A DNA stretch of 64,000 bases from Prevotella sp. P3-122 (GTDB taxonomy: Bacteria > Bacteroidota > Bacteroidia > Bacteroidales > Bacteroidaceae), in NCBI RefSeq assembly GCF_002251365.1, contig NZ_NPJH01000024.1, positions 62,001 through 126,000 on the forward strand. The letters run 5' to 3'. This document shows, one piece after another, positions 32,998 through 42,308 of the stretch. Below the pieces are notes generated by a model that did no database searches, was not told the DNA's origin, and worked only from the letters and a program-made list of their open reading frames with translations. A program made the position numbers and the translations under genes. How positions within the stretch are numbered: the first letter of the stretch is position 1; every line of letters begins with the position of its first letter.

Positions 32998-34260
32998 TTA
33001 TCCGTGTTTCTCAGTACTTGACCAGTCAAGCAGGAAGTCATATATACTCATTATCTGTATGCCGTTTTCGTCGCTCCACTGCTTGGTATGTTCTCCCACG
33101 ATCAGCAGTTTGCGGAAAGAGTCATCTACAAGACGCAACGACCGTTTCTCCTGTTCCATCTTTTCTGCATCGGGCATACGCCACGCCGACTGGATGTAGA
33201 TCCGCTCGCTCCCTTTGTTGCAGACAAAATCCACTTCCAATGTCACCCTCTGCTGCTTTCCTTCCGTATTCCTCACTCGATGATAGACGTTACCCACATC
33301 CACGAGCCATCCTCGCATACGCATCTCATTGTAGATGACGTTCTCCATGATATGTGTCGGCTCGCTCTGACGGAACGACAGAATAGCATTCCTCAGACCT
33401 ACGTCCTGATAATAATACTTGGACAACGAACCTATGTATTTCCGTCCTTTGATGTCGAACCTTTCGGATTTTTCGATAAGGAAAGCATCCTGCATATATT
33501 CCAGATAAGCCGACACTGTCTTGTCGGTTATGCTCTGCACATTGCTTACGGACTTGAACGTATTGGCTATATTCAGTGCATTGACAGGTGCTCCTATACT
33601 GGATGCTACGGTCTTCGACAATTCTTCAAATTCAGGTCTCAGTTCTATGTTGTTCCGCTCGTAGATGTCACGTAGATATACCGTGCGATAAAGGCGACGC
33701 AGGAAATCAGCCTTCTTCTCATCCCCAACCTGTGTAAGTAGTTGCGGCAAACCTCCGTACAGTCTGTATTCAGCCCAACCGTCTTCTTTCGAACCATCAT
33801 ACACCGTCATGAACTCCTTGAAGGATAGTGGCCACACATGTATCTCGTCACCTCTGCCTCGGAATTCCGTCACCAGGTCAGAGGACAGGAAACGCGAGTT
33901 GGAGCCTGTGACATACACATCCGCCCCTTCGGTAACTGACAAGGAAGAGAGCACCTCTACAAAGTCTTCCACCTCCTGCACCTCGTCGATGATGATATAA
34001 TAAGTCTCATAGTCAATCATCATCTTTTCCACCCAGTCCAACAGGTAGTCCGGGTTCTTGAACTCTCTGTTCTTCCTACTCTCCATGTCGATGACGAGAA
34101 TATGGTCTTCTCTCACGCCCTCATCCAATAGATGCTGATGAAAGAGTTTCTTCAGAAGGAACGACTTGCCTGAACGTCGCAATCCTGTGATTATCTTTAT
34201 GAGCCCGTTGTTCTTTGAACGGCTCAACTGTTCTATGTATCTATATCTGTTTACTATCAT
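32998..34260 (-). CDS. AAA_14/DUF4143 ATPase
   Basis: 420 residues. Walker A GLRRSGKSFLLKKLF is at residues 26-40, Walker B YIIIDEVQEVEDFVEVLSSL near 94, and VYVTGSNSRFLSSDLVTEFR follows. The C-terminal half (GLPQLL..., YLEYMQDAFLIEKSERFDIK, YYQDVGLRNAILSF, VDFVCNKGSERIYIQSAWRM) is DUF4143, a restriction-nuclease-like fold in which ExVDFV may be part of the active site. This large family is common in Bacteroidetes genomes, function unclear. It stands alone, with its own promoter and palindromic operator, and looks like cargo. Confidence 0.9.
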   Translation of the reverse strand: MIVNRYRYIEQLSRSKNNGLIKIITGLRRSGKSFLLKKLFHQHLLDEGVREDHILVIDMESRKNREFKNPDYLLDWVEKMMIDYETYYIIIDEVQEVEDFVEVLSSLSVTEGADVYVTGSNSRFLSSDLVTEFRGRGDEIHVWPLSFKEFMTVYDGSKEDGWAEYRLYGGLPQLLTQVGDEKKADFLRRLYRTVYLRDIYERNNIELRPEFEELSKTVASSIGAPVNALNIANTFKSVSNVQSITDKTVSAYLEYMQDAFLIEKSERFDIKGRKYIGSLSKYYYQDVGLRNAILSFRQSEPTHIMENVIYNEMRMRGWLVDVGNVYHRVRNTEGKQQRVTLEVDFVCNKGSERIYIQSAWRMPDAEKMEQEKRSLRLVDDSFRKLLIVGEHTKQWSDENGIQIMSIYDFLLDWSSTEKHG

Positions 34261-34274
34261 ATTTTACGAAAAAC

Positions 34275-34308
34275 TGTCACTTGTGACACTTTTTCGGAGG
34301 CAAAGTTA
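34275..34308 (-). promoter_or_regulatory. Promoter and palindromic operator of the DUF4143 ATPase gene
   Basis: TAACTTTGC on the minus strand (34300-34308) is the -7 box. Between it and the start codon lies TGTCAC-TT-GTGACA (34275-34288), a 14-bp palindrome well placed for repression. Confidence 0.55.
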
Positions 34309-34654
34309 TATATTTTATCCTAAATCAAAGAAAGAAATAAAGAAAAATGCACTAAAAATCAATGATTTTCCTGTTTTGTAGTGTCTATTCCACTTGCCGA
34401 TGCCCATTTTTCTTTGCAAAGTTACTGCCCGGGCGAATGGTCAAGTACCGCCATGCTAACAGGCAGAGGACTGAACGACAGCTTTCCGCAAATCAAAGAT
34501 TTGGGTATTTCATTAACTCCTCCGTCTGTTTTCTTGCCTTATCGCCCTCATTCCGCAGTCTTTTGATGCACGAAAAATCAGTTCCCGACAAGAGGAGCCG
34601 AAAGGCTTCAAAAGGAGGGAAGAAAAACAAGTTGAACAAATAATTTCTTTGCGT
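34309..34654 (+). other. 346-bp gene-poor leader
   Basis: No convincing gene. It contains the outward-facing box TAACTTTGC (minus, 34416-34424) with TTGAC upstream, and near its end GGAGCC-GAAA-GGCTTC (about 34591-34606), a tetraloop hairpin, followed by the AGGAGGGAAGAAAAA block shared with other leaders. Confidence 0.5.
34416..34424 (-). promoter_or_regulatory. Outward-facing -7 box (TAACTTTGC)
   Basis: A perfect consensus on the minus strand with TTGAC 17 bases upstream, 231 bases before the plus-strand gene at 34655. It may instead be a second, distal promoter for the minus-strand ATPase gene at 32998-34260. Confidence 0.45.
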
Positions 34655-34948
34655 ATGGAATTACACAGATTATCAGAAAACGAGCAGGCATTTGTCGAGT
34701 GCTTCTCACGGTTCGTAAACGGTCAGATGGGGTCAGCCGCCAAGGTAGGCAATGCCCTTGCAGATGACCATCGCTATCTTATCAACGAAAAGGGCAAGGT
34801 GGTGTTTGCCTTCTTGGAACGCCTTGCCAACGACTATCAAAAAGGTCGTTATGACCAGCGTGACGAGTGGGTGTGCCGATTGGCAGCAGAGGCCATCGAA
34901 CACCTTGTAGAGAACAGAATGTATTACAGAACACTTAACAACGATTGA
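34655..34948 (+). CDS. Hypothetical protein
   Basis: 97 residues from MELHRLSENEQAFVECFSRF. Predicted helical, with VAFLERLANDYQKGRYDQRD-like charge; ends ENRMYYRTLNND. Not recognised. An upstream TTG is possible but ATG is preferred. The next gene begins 2 bases after the stop. Confidence 0.55.
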   Translation: MELHRLSENEQAFVECFSRFVNGQMGSAAKVGNALADDHRYLINEKGKVVFAFLERLANDYQKGRYDQRDEWVCRLAAEAIEHLVENRMYYRTLNND

Positions 34949-34950
34949 CT

Positions 34951-35316
34951 ATGGCAAGCAGATTGATTACACCCGTATTGGAGGAGATACTGAAATCCTA
35001 TCCTCTGTATTCACAGGACGGCAAAGGCAAGGATGCCGTTTGTGTGGCAATATTCTTCATCGGACACGTCCGTTGGTTCGTACTTGAAGGACAGCCGGAA
35101 GGTAACGACACCACGTTGTTCACCATCGTATGCGGTCTGCATGAAACGGAGTATGGCTATACCTCCGTCAATGAAATGGAGAGCGTAAAGGTGGATGGCT
35201 CCAAATATGGAGTGGACGAGATATTTCAAGTGGAGCAGTTGGACGGCTTCAAGCCGGTGAAACTGAAGAGCATTCCAGACGAGGATTTACAAGCATTCCT
35301 TCATAATATGGAATGA
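34951..35316 (+). CDS. DUF2958-family protein
   Basis: 121 residues from MASRLITPVLEEILKSYPLY. SQDGKGKDAVCVAIFFIGHV and RWFVLEGQPEGNDTTLFTIV match the DUF2958 pattern (LxPLYSQDGKGxDAxVxAKFF), a small beta-rich protein common on conjugative plasmids. Function unknown. It follows the gene at 34655 directly and ends before a terminator. Confidence 0.8.
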   Translation: MASRLITPVLEEILKSYPLYSQDGKGKDAVCVAIFFIGHVRWFVLEGQPEGNDTTLFTIVCGLHETEYGYTSVNEMESVKVDGSKYGVDEIFQVEQLDGFKPVKLKSIPDEDLQAFLHNME

Positions 35317-35328
35317 CCCCAAATTAAA

Positions 35329-35360
35329 TCAGCCGCAGGGACATTACTCCTTGCGGCTGA
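35329..35360. terminator. Terminator after the DUF2958 gene
   Basis: TCAGCCGCAGGGA pairs with TCCTTGCGGCTGA (12 of 13). It lies 13 bases after the stop, between convergent genes. Confidence 0.75.
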
Positions 35361-35367
35361 CTATTGT

Positions 35368-35419
35368 TAGTACCTACTATGAGTAGTAAAGCCTACGATT
35401 AGTATATACTACGATACTA
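35368..35419. repeat. Third TAGTA/TACTA cluster
   Basis: Six copies of TAGTA/TACTA in 52 bp between two convergent genes, where no promoter is needed. It is about 17 kb from the par operon and its two clusters. Confidence 0.6.
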
Positions 35420-35422
35420 CTC

Positions 35423-37345
35423 TCATCTTCGGAAAGCGGACTTGGCAACGTGCTCCTCTTGTACCTCTTCCTTCTGGTACTCCTCCATGTCAAGCAGTTG
35501 CTCATACGCAGAGCTGATGTTTGCGTCCATAGAATGGTTGTGGCTGAAAGGGAAGGTATGCTTCACAGAGAGTCCTGCATTGGTCACAGTCCCCACATCC
35601 AGGCTATCCTTATCCTTGTTATATTGCAGGTTCAGCAAACCACCATTCGGCATTTGGAATATCGGCATTTTTCGCTGCGCCAATTCCGAAAACTCTTCGG
35701 CGGTCATCTCCCTCGCCACAGCCTTCACGTCCTCACTGGCACGTCCTATGCCATAGCGAGTGATATGGTCACGCACTTCTTGCTCCGTATGCTTCAGGAA
35801 CACCTCATACGTACCGCCGACACTCCCGTTATAGACCACTGCAAAGTCCTTGTCCTCTATTAGCAGGTCATCGCCTCTGTTCTGGCACGGCTTCCTGTAG
35901 GTCTGCTCCTCGTCCATGCCGTTCCCGTCATAGTATTCCTTGGCAAGCGTCAGCAGTCCTTGATAGTCACCTTTCTCCTTTAGCTTATCCAGTTCCGATG
36001 TGTCATCCGTTGATTGGAGATAGGCGATGGAGGCATAATAGACGTTTTCTTTCGATTGTGAAGGCTCTGTCAGGCTTTTGTACTGGGCAAAAGCCTCCTG
36101 ATAATTGGTGTCAAGGTCTTTGCCGTGGTCGTAAGGAACAGAGAGTTTCACTTCCAGACCGTTACTCGTCGGCACAGCAATCTTTACAGAGTCCTCCTTC
36201 TCATGATGCTGGATATATACAGCAGAACCATTATATGCCAAGACTGCATGGTCGCCGTCATCTATGGATAGATAACTTTTCCCTTGCCCGTTTTCCTGCT
36301 CAGCCTTTTTCTCCTGGTCTATCTCCATAGCAATCTTGTCGATATGCTGCGTGAGCATTGAGGTAGCTTTTTTCACATCGAGTAGCGTGGTCTTGATGAA
36401 CTGCGGCGACTCCTTCAGCGAATCCAGCCAAGACTTCAAATAGGCAGCCGAATCTCCTTTCAGATGCTTTGTCATGCCATACCGCTGAGCGGTCAGCGCA
36501 GCCGTCAGTTCTGCCACCAGTTCCTCGCGTGCATACTCTGCCGAGCCGAAGGTAGCGGGCTTGATGCGGTCTAACTGTCCCTCCGCACCCGTGGAGTGTC
36601 CCATCTCGTGGAAAAGGTTCGAGTAGAAAGACTCCCCATCCTTGAACTGCCTTTTCTCAGGCATCACAATCTCATTCTTGCTGATGGAGAAATAGGCGGA
36701 ATCACCGAACATCGGTTTGATGGGACATATCCAACGGTTGTCCGCTATCATCCTATCCACGGGTTCAAAGGCAAACTGCTCGTCCTTCTCTACCTTGGGC
36801 ATCGAGTATTCCTGTTCCAGTTTCTCCCAAAACTCTGGTCTGACCTCCTTCAGGTTGGTCTGCGCCACATTGAAGACATGGTAAGTCTGAAGCTTTGGAT
36901 ATACATTGTACTTTTCGCGCTCTTCCTGAGAGAGCAGTTTGTAGTCCTCCCACTTGATGTGTTCCTTTGTTTCCTTATTGACCACCGTAAACGTGGTGAG
37001 CATCACGGGGAAAGAATGCTCACCTTTCAGTACTGACACACGGGGCTTCTGTTCCTCGTCTTTCTTGCCAGTTTTGTTAAACTGCTGTATGCGGTCGAAG
37101 GTACAGAAGCGAGGAATCTTGTAACCCTCCTTCTCGCAATGCAGGAGCAACATCATAGCGTTCATGCCATTATATTCTCGTCCGTTCAGGTTTTTCGGCC
37201 ATTGCAACGCACCTTCAGTAAACCAGGGCTTTTTCCATCCGTCTTTGCCCGACAGCGACTGAATACGCTCAATCATCATATCGGCAAACAGGTCGAGTGC
37301 CTTGTCTTCGGCACTCGGACCTTCCTTAGCATAAGGCTTTCCCAT
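35423..37345 (-). CDS. ArdC-like antirestriction protein (ssDNA-binding + zincin)
   Basis: 640 residues from MGKPYAKEGPSAEDKALDLF; a TTG two codons upstream is less likely. Residues 10-180 form the ArdC N-terminal ssDNA-binding domain (KPWFTEGALQWPKNLNGREY, NGMNAMMLLLHCEKEGYKIP). Residues 225-330 are a zinc metallopeptidase: NLFHEMGHSTGAEGQL with HExxH at 246-250, and the ARE-ELVAELTAAL helix with a third ligand. The long C-terminal part is repetitive (YNGSVGGTYEVFLKH and YNGSAVYIQHH) and unassigned. ArdC proteins protect incoming DNA from restriction. It ends the minus-strand operon that includes 37352-51817. Confidence 0.85.
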   Translation of the reverse strand: MGKPYAKEGPSAEDKALDLFADMMIERIQSLSGKDGWKKPWFTEGALQWPKNLNGREYNGMNAMMLLLHCEKEGYKIPRFCTFDRIQQFNKTGKKDEEQKPRVSVLKGEHSFPVMLTTFTVVNKETKEHIKWEDYKLLSQEEREKYNVYPKLQTYHVFNVAQTNLKEVRPEFWEKLEQEYSMPKVEKDEQFAFEPVDRMIADNRWICPIKPMFGDSAYFSISKNEIVMPEKRQFKDGESFYSNLFHEMGHSTGAEGQLDRIKPATFGSAEYAREELVAELTAALTAQRYGMTKHLKGDSAAYLKSWLDSLKESPQFIKTTLLDVKKATSMLTQHIDKIAMEIDQEKKAEQENGQGKSYLSIDDGDHAVLAYNGSAVYIQHHEKEDSVKIAVPTSNGLEVKLSVPYDHGKDLDTNYQEAFAQYKSLTEPSQSKENVYYASIAYLQSTDDTSELDKLKEKGDYQGLLTLAKEYYDGNGMDEEQTYRKPCQNRGDDLLIEDKDFAVVYNGSVGGTYEVFLKHTEQEVRDHITRYGIGRASEDVKAVAREMTAEEFSELAQRKMPIFQMPNGGLLNLQYNKDKDSLDVGTVTNAGLSVKHTFPFSHNHSMDANISSAYEQLLDMEEYQKEEVQEEHVAKSAFRR

Positions 37346-37351
37346 AGTCAA

Positions 37352-37957
37352 TTAACCATTATAGGGCTGCGGAACATATTCGCTCATTTCAGACACTCGG
37401 CAGGAGAAGTCCAGTTTGTCATTGAAGACACTGACAGACAATGCCCCTTTGATGTTCGCTTTCACGCCTGGTTGCAGCCATGCCTCGCATTTGCCATCGA
37501 ATAGGAAGAAACTTACCCAGATGTATTCAAATCCGTCCTGTACTTTCTCTGCGCTGAAAGCGGAGAACTGGCAGTACGGCACACCATTCTTGTCCGTCTT
37601 GTCCTCAATGCTCTTGCCCACCTTGCCGCGGAACTCCATCACGCCCTTGATGCAGTCCTCTGCCTCGTCAGGCTGGTGGCTGATGCTGCTTGCCGACAGG
37701 TTGAAATAAAGGACATCGCCCCATTTTCTTGGTACCAATACACCGGCTACCTCAATGCGTTCGCCGATGTTGCAGCTGCCCACCTCCGTCAGTGTCCCAT
37801 CTTTGATGACCGACACCTCGATGGTCTTGTTAATCCCGCTCTTCGCTGGAATGACTACGTTCATGGCAAAGCTCACGAATGCCTTGCCCTCCTTGTTCGT
37901 GCGGCAGGTCGCAGCCTTGCTGACCGTTCCGCACACTGTTACATTACATTTGATCAT
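37352..37957 (-). CDS. Tandem OB-fold protein (SSB-like)
   Basis: 201 residues with two similar halves: CNVTVCGTVSKAATCRTNKE, FVSFAMNVVIP, then GVMEFRGKVGKSIEDKTDKN, CQFSAFSAEK. Each half has the strand order of an OB-fold, so this is probably a single-stranded DNA-binding protein made by duplication. It sits 6 bases before the ArdC-like gene, which also binds single-stranded DNA. Likely works in transfer. Confidence 0.65.
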   Translation of the reverse strand: MIKCNVTVCGTVSKAATCRTNKEGKAFVSFAMNVVIPAKSGINKTIEVSVIKDGTLTEVGSCNIGERIEVAGVLVPRKWGDVLYFNLSASSISHQPDEAEDCIKGVMEFRGKVGKSIEDKTDKNGVPYCQFSAFSAEKVQDGFEYIWVSFFLFDGKCEAWLQPGVKANIKGALSVSVFNDKLDFSCRVSEMSEYVPQPYNG

Positions 37958-38029
37958 TGCTCGATACTATTTGAATTATACATATCCATCGTCCAAGTGA
38001 AATGTCTTAGCAATGACAATAATCTCTTT

Positions 38030-38212
38030 TCAATCATCATATACTAGCGCACGTATCAGTTCATAGACTATCCACGCTGCTATGATAAGTTGGAAGCCGA
38101 GATAGATGATGGCCACGGTCTGACCGAAAAGCCATTGGGTAAGCATGAAGTGTCCTGCCACAGCTACCATACCCACCAGCAATGTACACAGATGACTTGC
38201 TATCCTTTTCAT
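38030..38212 (-). CDS. Small membrane protein
   Basis: 60 residues with two hydrophobic stretches (LCTLLVGMVAVAGHFMLTQW and VAIIYLGFQLIIAAWIVYEL). Its start overlaps the stop of the hydrolase gene by 4 bases. Possibly an inner-membrane partner of the hydrolase, such as a holin-like protein, though it is not recognised. Confidence 0.55.
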   Translation of the reverse strand: MKRIASHLCTLLVGMVAVAGHFMLTQWLFGQTVAIIYLGFQLIIAAWIVYELIRALVYDD

Positions 38213-39765
38213 TTCCTTTGCAGATTTTGTTGTTGACTCTCAGCCTCCATCCCTTGCTCGAAGTTCTGCGAAGCCTGCTGTGTCGCCACGATGCCTGTCA
38301 CCATTCCCGCAATCTTCGTCCGTTTGCTTTCTTCCGACAGATTGGCATTGCCCAAAATGAGCGACAGGCGGTTCATCTCCGAGGAGGTCAGTTCACGGTC
38401 AATCTTCACCGTACCGCTCTCTGCATGAAGCACAGTCTTGCCGTTCTCACCCACAGTAATGGTGCATTGCCTCATGCCTGGAACAAGCGAGGTCAAATCT
38501 ACGAGCCGGTTGGCTGCCATGGCAGAGATAAGTCCTTTTTGTCGTTCCTCATCATTGCTGTCAATCTGCGCTGCCAACATCATCAGCGACATGAAGGTGG
38601 TCATCGCCATGTCGAGTATAGGGTCATTCGTTCCCGAAATGCCCACGCCGCTGTCCTCCGAGGAAAGGATTTTCTTCATCCAGTCCTCCGACGAAACCTT
38701 CTGCTCCTGTGGCGCATTGCTCTTGTATTTTGCCAACAGGTCATTGCCGTTATGCAGGGCCTGTAGCTTGATGTTGCCTTTCTGTCCGATTTCTGCCAGA
38801 TAAGCGGCTGGATCCATATCCCTTTTTGAGCCGTCAGCCGATACACTCTTCACTCCGAAATGCAGATGCTCGCCAGTGGTTCTGGTGCCGGTATTTCCCG
38901 ACACCCCCAACTTCTGACTGGCATTAACCACGTCACCTACCTTTACTGCTATGTCAGACAGATGCAGGTAGGAGCATTGCACCTTGCTGCCATCCTCACG
39001 GCTGTATTCCACGGTGACGGATTTCCCTCCTGCCGTGTTCGCATTATGGTTCACCGCCACCACCTTGCCGCCGTTCTCCGTGGCCAACACCGCCTCATGG
39101 TTCGTCTTGATGTCAATGCCCTTGTGCATCTGCTGCTTGGTGGCATCCATCGGATCCTGGCGATTGCCGAAAGGCGAGGTGATGAAGAGAAACTCCTCTC
39201 GCTCCACAGGAAAGGAATACCCGGCAGACTGCGGTACATGGGCAGCAGGCATTTCTCTACGAGGATTATTCTCCACCCCGAACGACCGACCTTCTGCCCG
39301 CATCTCAGCCATCACCTCACTGTCATACTTGTCCAGTCCGTTGGCTTCAATGATGCGCTGCAGACTTGCAGCATAACCGCCGCCCGTGGCATAGCCGGCA
39401 CGCTCAATGCCCTTCGTCCATCCCTTGTAGTCGTCAGGCGACAGCGTGAAGCACTGCGCATAACGCTTGTTCTGCTTCAGGAACTGCGAGTGATGCTCAT
39501 AACTGTCACCCACGCTTTTGTACTTACAGAATTTCTCGTTGGGCCTATCATCCGTATAGACTCCATACTCTCCGCCATTCTTCAACCACGATGCCGTAGC
39601 CTTGATGCCAAAGTGGTTGTTGCATTCGCGCGACAGTTGGCTCTGTCCGTTGCTGCTCTCCAGTATGGCTTGCGCCAAGATGACGGAGGCAGGAATCCCA
39701 TACATCCGCATCTGTTCTTTGGCTTCCTCCGCATATTGTGCGGCATACGCTGCGTTCTTTCCCAT
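38209..39765 (-). CDS. Peptidoglycan hydrolase: glucosaminidase + M23 peptidase
   Basis: 518 residues. Residues 10-130 are an N-acetylglucosaminidase of the GH73/FlgJ type (GIPASVILAQAILESSNGQS, NNHFGIKA, YRSVGDSY-like KYKSVGDSYEHH). Residues of about 190-310 are an M23 endopeptidase (MHKGIDIKTNHEAV, and GEHLHFGVKSVS with the HxH motif). The C-terminal 180 residues are helical and unassigned. No signal peptide was seen; export may use the transfer machinery. It should cut peptidoglycan to let the mating channel through. Confidence 0.85.
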   Translation of the reverse strand: MGKNAAYAAQYAEEAKEQMRMYGIPASVILAQAILESSNGQSQLSRECNNHFGIKATASWLKNGGEYGVYTDDRPNEKFCKYKSVGDSYEHHSQFLKQNKRYAQCFTLSPDDYKGWTKGIERAGYATGGGYAASLQRIIEANGLDKYDSEVMAEMRAEGRSFGVENNPRREMPAAHVPQSAGYSFPVEREEFLFITSPFGNRQDPMDATKQQMHKGIDIKTNHEAVLATENGGKVVAVNHNANTAGGKSVTVEYSREDGSKVQCSYLHLSDIAVKVGDVVNASQKLGVSGNTGTRTTGEHLHFGVKSVSADGSKRDMDPAAYLAEIGQKGNIKLQALHNGNDLLAKYKSNAPQEQKVSSEDWMKKILSSEDSGVGISGTNDPILDMAMTTFMSLMMLAAQIDSNDEERQKGLISAMAANRLVDLTSLVPGMRQCTITVGENGKTVLHAESGTVKIDRELTSSEMNRLSLILGNANLSEESKRTKIAGMVTGIVATQQASQNFEQGMEAESQQQNLQRK

Positions 39766-39769
39766 AAGC

Positions 39770-42226
39770 CTATCTCCTTAGACTGGTGTGTTGTTCTGTT
39801 TCTTGACTTTCCTGTGCCATCTGCTTTCCTGTCTCTTTTCCAGGTGACACCATCTCCGTAATTCCACGCTTCGATGATGTTGTCTGCTTCGGCATTTCCA
39901 ACTGGTCACAGATGGCCACCCGTTCACCAGCACGAATGAGCTTCGGCAGATAGGTGTCGAGGGCATGATATGGGAATCCTGCCATTGCCAACGGCTTGCC
40001 TTCATCATCCTTGCGCCCATTGCTCTTTGTCAGCGTAATACCCAATATTTTGGATGCCTTCACCGCATCATCCTTGTAGGTCTCATAGAAGTCACCGCAG
40101 CGAAACAAAAGAATGGCATCAGGATGCTTCTTCTTCAAGTCAAGATATTGTTGGACAAGGGGAGAGACAGCAGCCTTGACAGCCTTTTCATCCTTCTTTT
40201 CTTCTTTCTTTTCCTCTTGTTTCTTCTCTTCCCTTTGTTCAGAGCTTTTATCTTCCTTAAGTACCACTTCCTTCTGTTCATCATGCTTATCGACAATTGC
40301 CGTCTCCGCTTGCTTCACCTCCGTCGCTTCTTCCTGCTTCTCTTGTGTACTTTGCTCGACATTGTTGTCTTTCTGCAATACATCAGCAAACAGCGAGGCG
40401 GCAAGGTTCTGCTTGTAGGAATCCCTGTCAGGAGCCACCCACAATCGTTGCCATTGTGACGGACTGACACTTCTCGGCTGCAACTTCTTGCCGTCAATAG
40501 TGGCTGCACACAGGCATTCGCCCGATTTGGCACGGAATACTGCCACACGCTGGATGCGGTTCAAATCAACCTCCTGCTCATTACCTCCGAAGATGTCCAC
40601 CTTCAGGTCGGGTTTCGCCTCTGCCATAGCATAATACTTCTGTGCCAGTTCCTCACGCACACGCTCGATGTTGTCCATCGACTGCTTCAAGGTGGTGAAG
40701 AAATGATTGAGGTCTCCTTTGTCGGGATAGACGGCAAAGCCCTCCTTACCTTCGGGCTTGATGTACAATGCCCACCGCTCCTTGTCATCCTTTACCAACT
40801 GCACATTGTCGAAACCGATGTCACGGCTGTGGGTTACGGCCTCAGAAGCATCCAACGAGGATAGGTCTTCGATAGACCAGTTGCGCAGTCTTGATACCGT
40901 GATTTTCTTGTCGGCGAAATAACTGTCGTCGGGACGGAAGCCCAAGGCTCCGTCGGGATTGTAGAAACGCACGTTGTCATAACCCTCTTTCTGCAAGGCA
41001 TTGGTGAAGCGTTGCTTGTTCATGCCCTTGATCTCGTTGTTCACCTCCAACGATGCACCCTGTGGCAGCACCACATCGGCGGTCTTGCTGGCATCATCAC
41101 GCACGATGACCACAGTACGCTGCTCCTCGTTGGGATGCTGCTTGATTTCGTCTGCTACGAAGTAGTGGTTGGGCAACTGCACCTGTATCTGCGCCGTCTC
41201 TCGCTGATGCTGGTCGGTGGCATACTCCACCTTTTCACCCAGTTCGGCTTTCTTCAACACCTTCAGCGCACCGTTCACCTCACTCTCGATGGCATCAATC
41301 AGACAAGGGTCTTCCTTCAGTTCCCTCGTCCAATAGTCCACCATGCTAAGGCTGTCCTTTGACAGACGGGCAGGCAGTCCCAGTTCGAGCATCTTCACGC
41401 CCGAAGCTATCTCAGTGATGAGTCGTTCCTTCTTCACGGCATCCTCCGACGGGGCTTTGCCGTTCTTCATGACCATGCCCTCACGTGCCAACCGCTGCTG
41501 ATGACCGGTGGCAGACACCAACTGACGCATCATCTCCTGTACATAGTCATTGTAGTGCTCGAAGTCACGCTGCCGTGGCAGGTAGATGACATCCTTCTCG
41601 GTGTCGTAGTGCGCCACACCCGTGCCGTCCTGACGTACATTCACGAGGTTGTCCTTCATCTTCTGAAGGAATCCGTTGACGCACCCATGCAGCTGCTTGT
41701 CCTCCTTGTCGCCATAACCTCTATCCTCCACCGTGCCATCCTTCTTCAATGCCGTAGTGTAGGCTGTTTCGTTAGCCATAGGCAGTAGCGTCTGGTCGAT
41801 ATTGAACAGCACACGGATCTCACGGTTTTTCACTCCCTTGTACTGCTGTTTGTCCTGTTCCGACAGTTCTGCGTATGCCTCCTTGGTGATGACATCGTCG
41901 GGATTGTTGCGGTTGACGTACTTATTCCAATTGTAATACAGGAACGGCACACCTTTCTCATGCTCCCTCACGCTCTCACCCCGTGCCTTCGCTTCGGAGA
42001 ACTGCGTAAACAGATTGCTCTTGCAACCCTTGGCATCGGAGTCAAGGGCAAGGACAAGGGCATTGAACGGACTGACCGAAAAGCCCTTGGGATAGAGCTT
42101 CGGATAGAGTTTGCCGCTTGCATTCAACCAATGTCCCTTGGCATCCACCGCACTCGTCAGTGCCTCAGTGAGCAGCGACACCTGCTTCTCCGCCGTCCGC
42201 TTCTCAAATTCTGATTTCTCTTTCAT
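39770..42226 (-). CDS. Degenerate ArdC-like protein fused to a MutS domain I
   Basis: 818 residues. Residues 1-260 are ArdC-like ([34 protein letters not shown]). Where a zincin has HExxH this protein reads [14 protein letters not shown] (about 231-244), so the zinc site is lost. The middle holds DUF3945-like segments. Residues of about 691-790 are a mismatch-recognition MutS domain [21 protein letters not shown] keeps the F-x-E motif, then [23 protein letters not shown]-binding function is likely. It lies 4 bases before the glucosaminidase gene. Confidence 0.75.
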   Translation of the reverse strand: MKEKSEFEKRTAEKQVSLLTEALTSAVDAKGHWLNASGKLYPKLYPKGFSVSPFNALVLALDSDAKGCKSNLFTQFSEAKARGESVREHEKGVPFLYYNWNKYVNRNNPDDVITKEAYAELSEQDKQQYKGVKNREIRVLFNIDQTLLPMANETAYTTALKKDGTVEDRGYGDKEDKQLHGCVNGFLQKMKDNLVNVRQDGTGVAHYDTEKDVIYLPRQRDFEHYNDYVQEMMRQLVSATGHQQRLAREGMVMKNGKAPSEDAVKKERLITEIASGVKMLELGLPARLSKDSLSMVDYWTRELKEDPCLIDAIESEVNGALKVLKKAELGEKVEYATDQHQRETAQIQVQLPNHYFVADEIKQHPNEEQRTVVIVRDDASKTADVVLPQGASLEVNNEIKGMNKQRFTNALQKEGYDNVRFYNPDGALGFRPDDSYFADKKITVSRLRNWSIEDLSSLDASEAVTHSRDIGFDNVQLVKDDKERWALYIKPEGKEGFAVYPDKGDLNHFFTTLKQSMDNIERVREELAQKYYAMAEAKPDLKVDIFGGNEQEVDLNRIQRVAVFRAKSGECLCAATIDGKKLQPRSVSPSQWQRLWVAPDRDSYKQNLAASLFADVLQKDNNVEQSTQEKQEEATEVKQAETAIVDKHDEQKEVVLKEDKSSEQREEKKQEEKKEEKKDEKAVKAAVSPLVQQYLDLKKKHPDAILLFRCGDFYETYKDDAVKASKILGITLTKSNGRKDDEGKPLAMAGFPYHALDTYLPKLIRAGERVAICDQLEMPKQTTSSKRGITEMVSPGKETGKQMAQESQETEQHTSLRR

Positions 42227-42285
42227 GCTTTTATCTTTTTGTTTATCTCAATCACATTCTATAATTGGCTTACCAAGCCACCGTT

Positions 42286-42306
42286 CCCGACAATTTTGTT
42301 GTCGGG
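42286..42306. repeat. Intergenic hairpin repeat (TTTTG loop)
   Basis: CCCGACAA-TTTTG-TTGTCGGG is a perfect 8-bp stem. The same loop with a changed stem occurs at 49171-49191. Confidence 0.65.
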
Positions 42307-42308
42307 CT

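Noticed and set aside
38209..39765. Glucosaminidase/M23 protein considered as a phage endolysin
   Set aside because: It lies among ArdC, Toprim and OB-fold transfer genes and not among phage structural genes, and wall hydrolases of this type are usual in conjugation regions.
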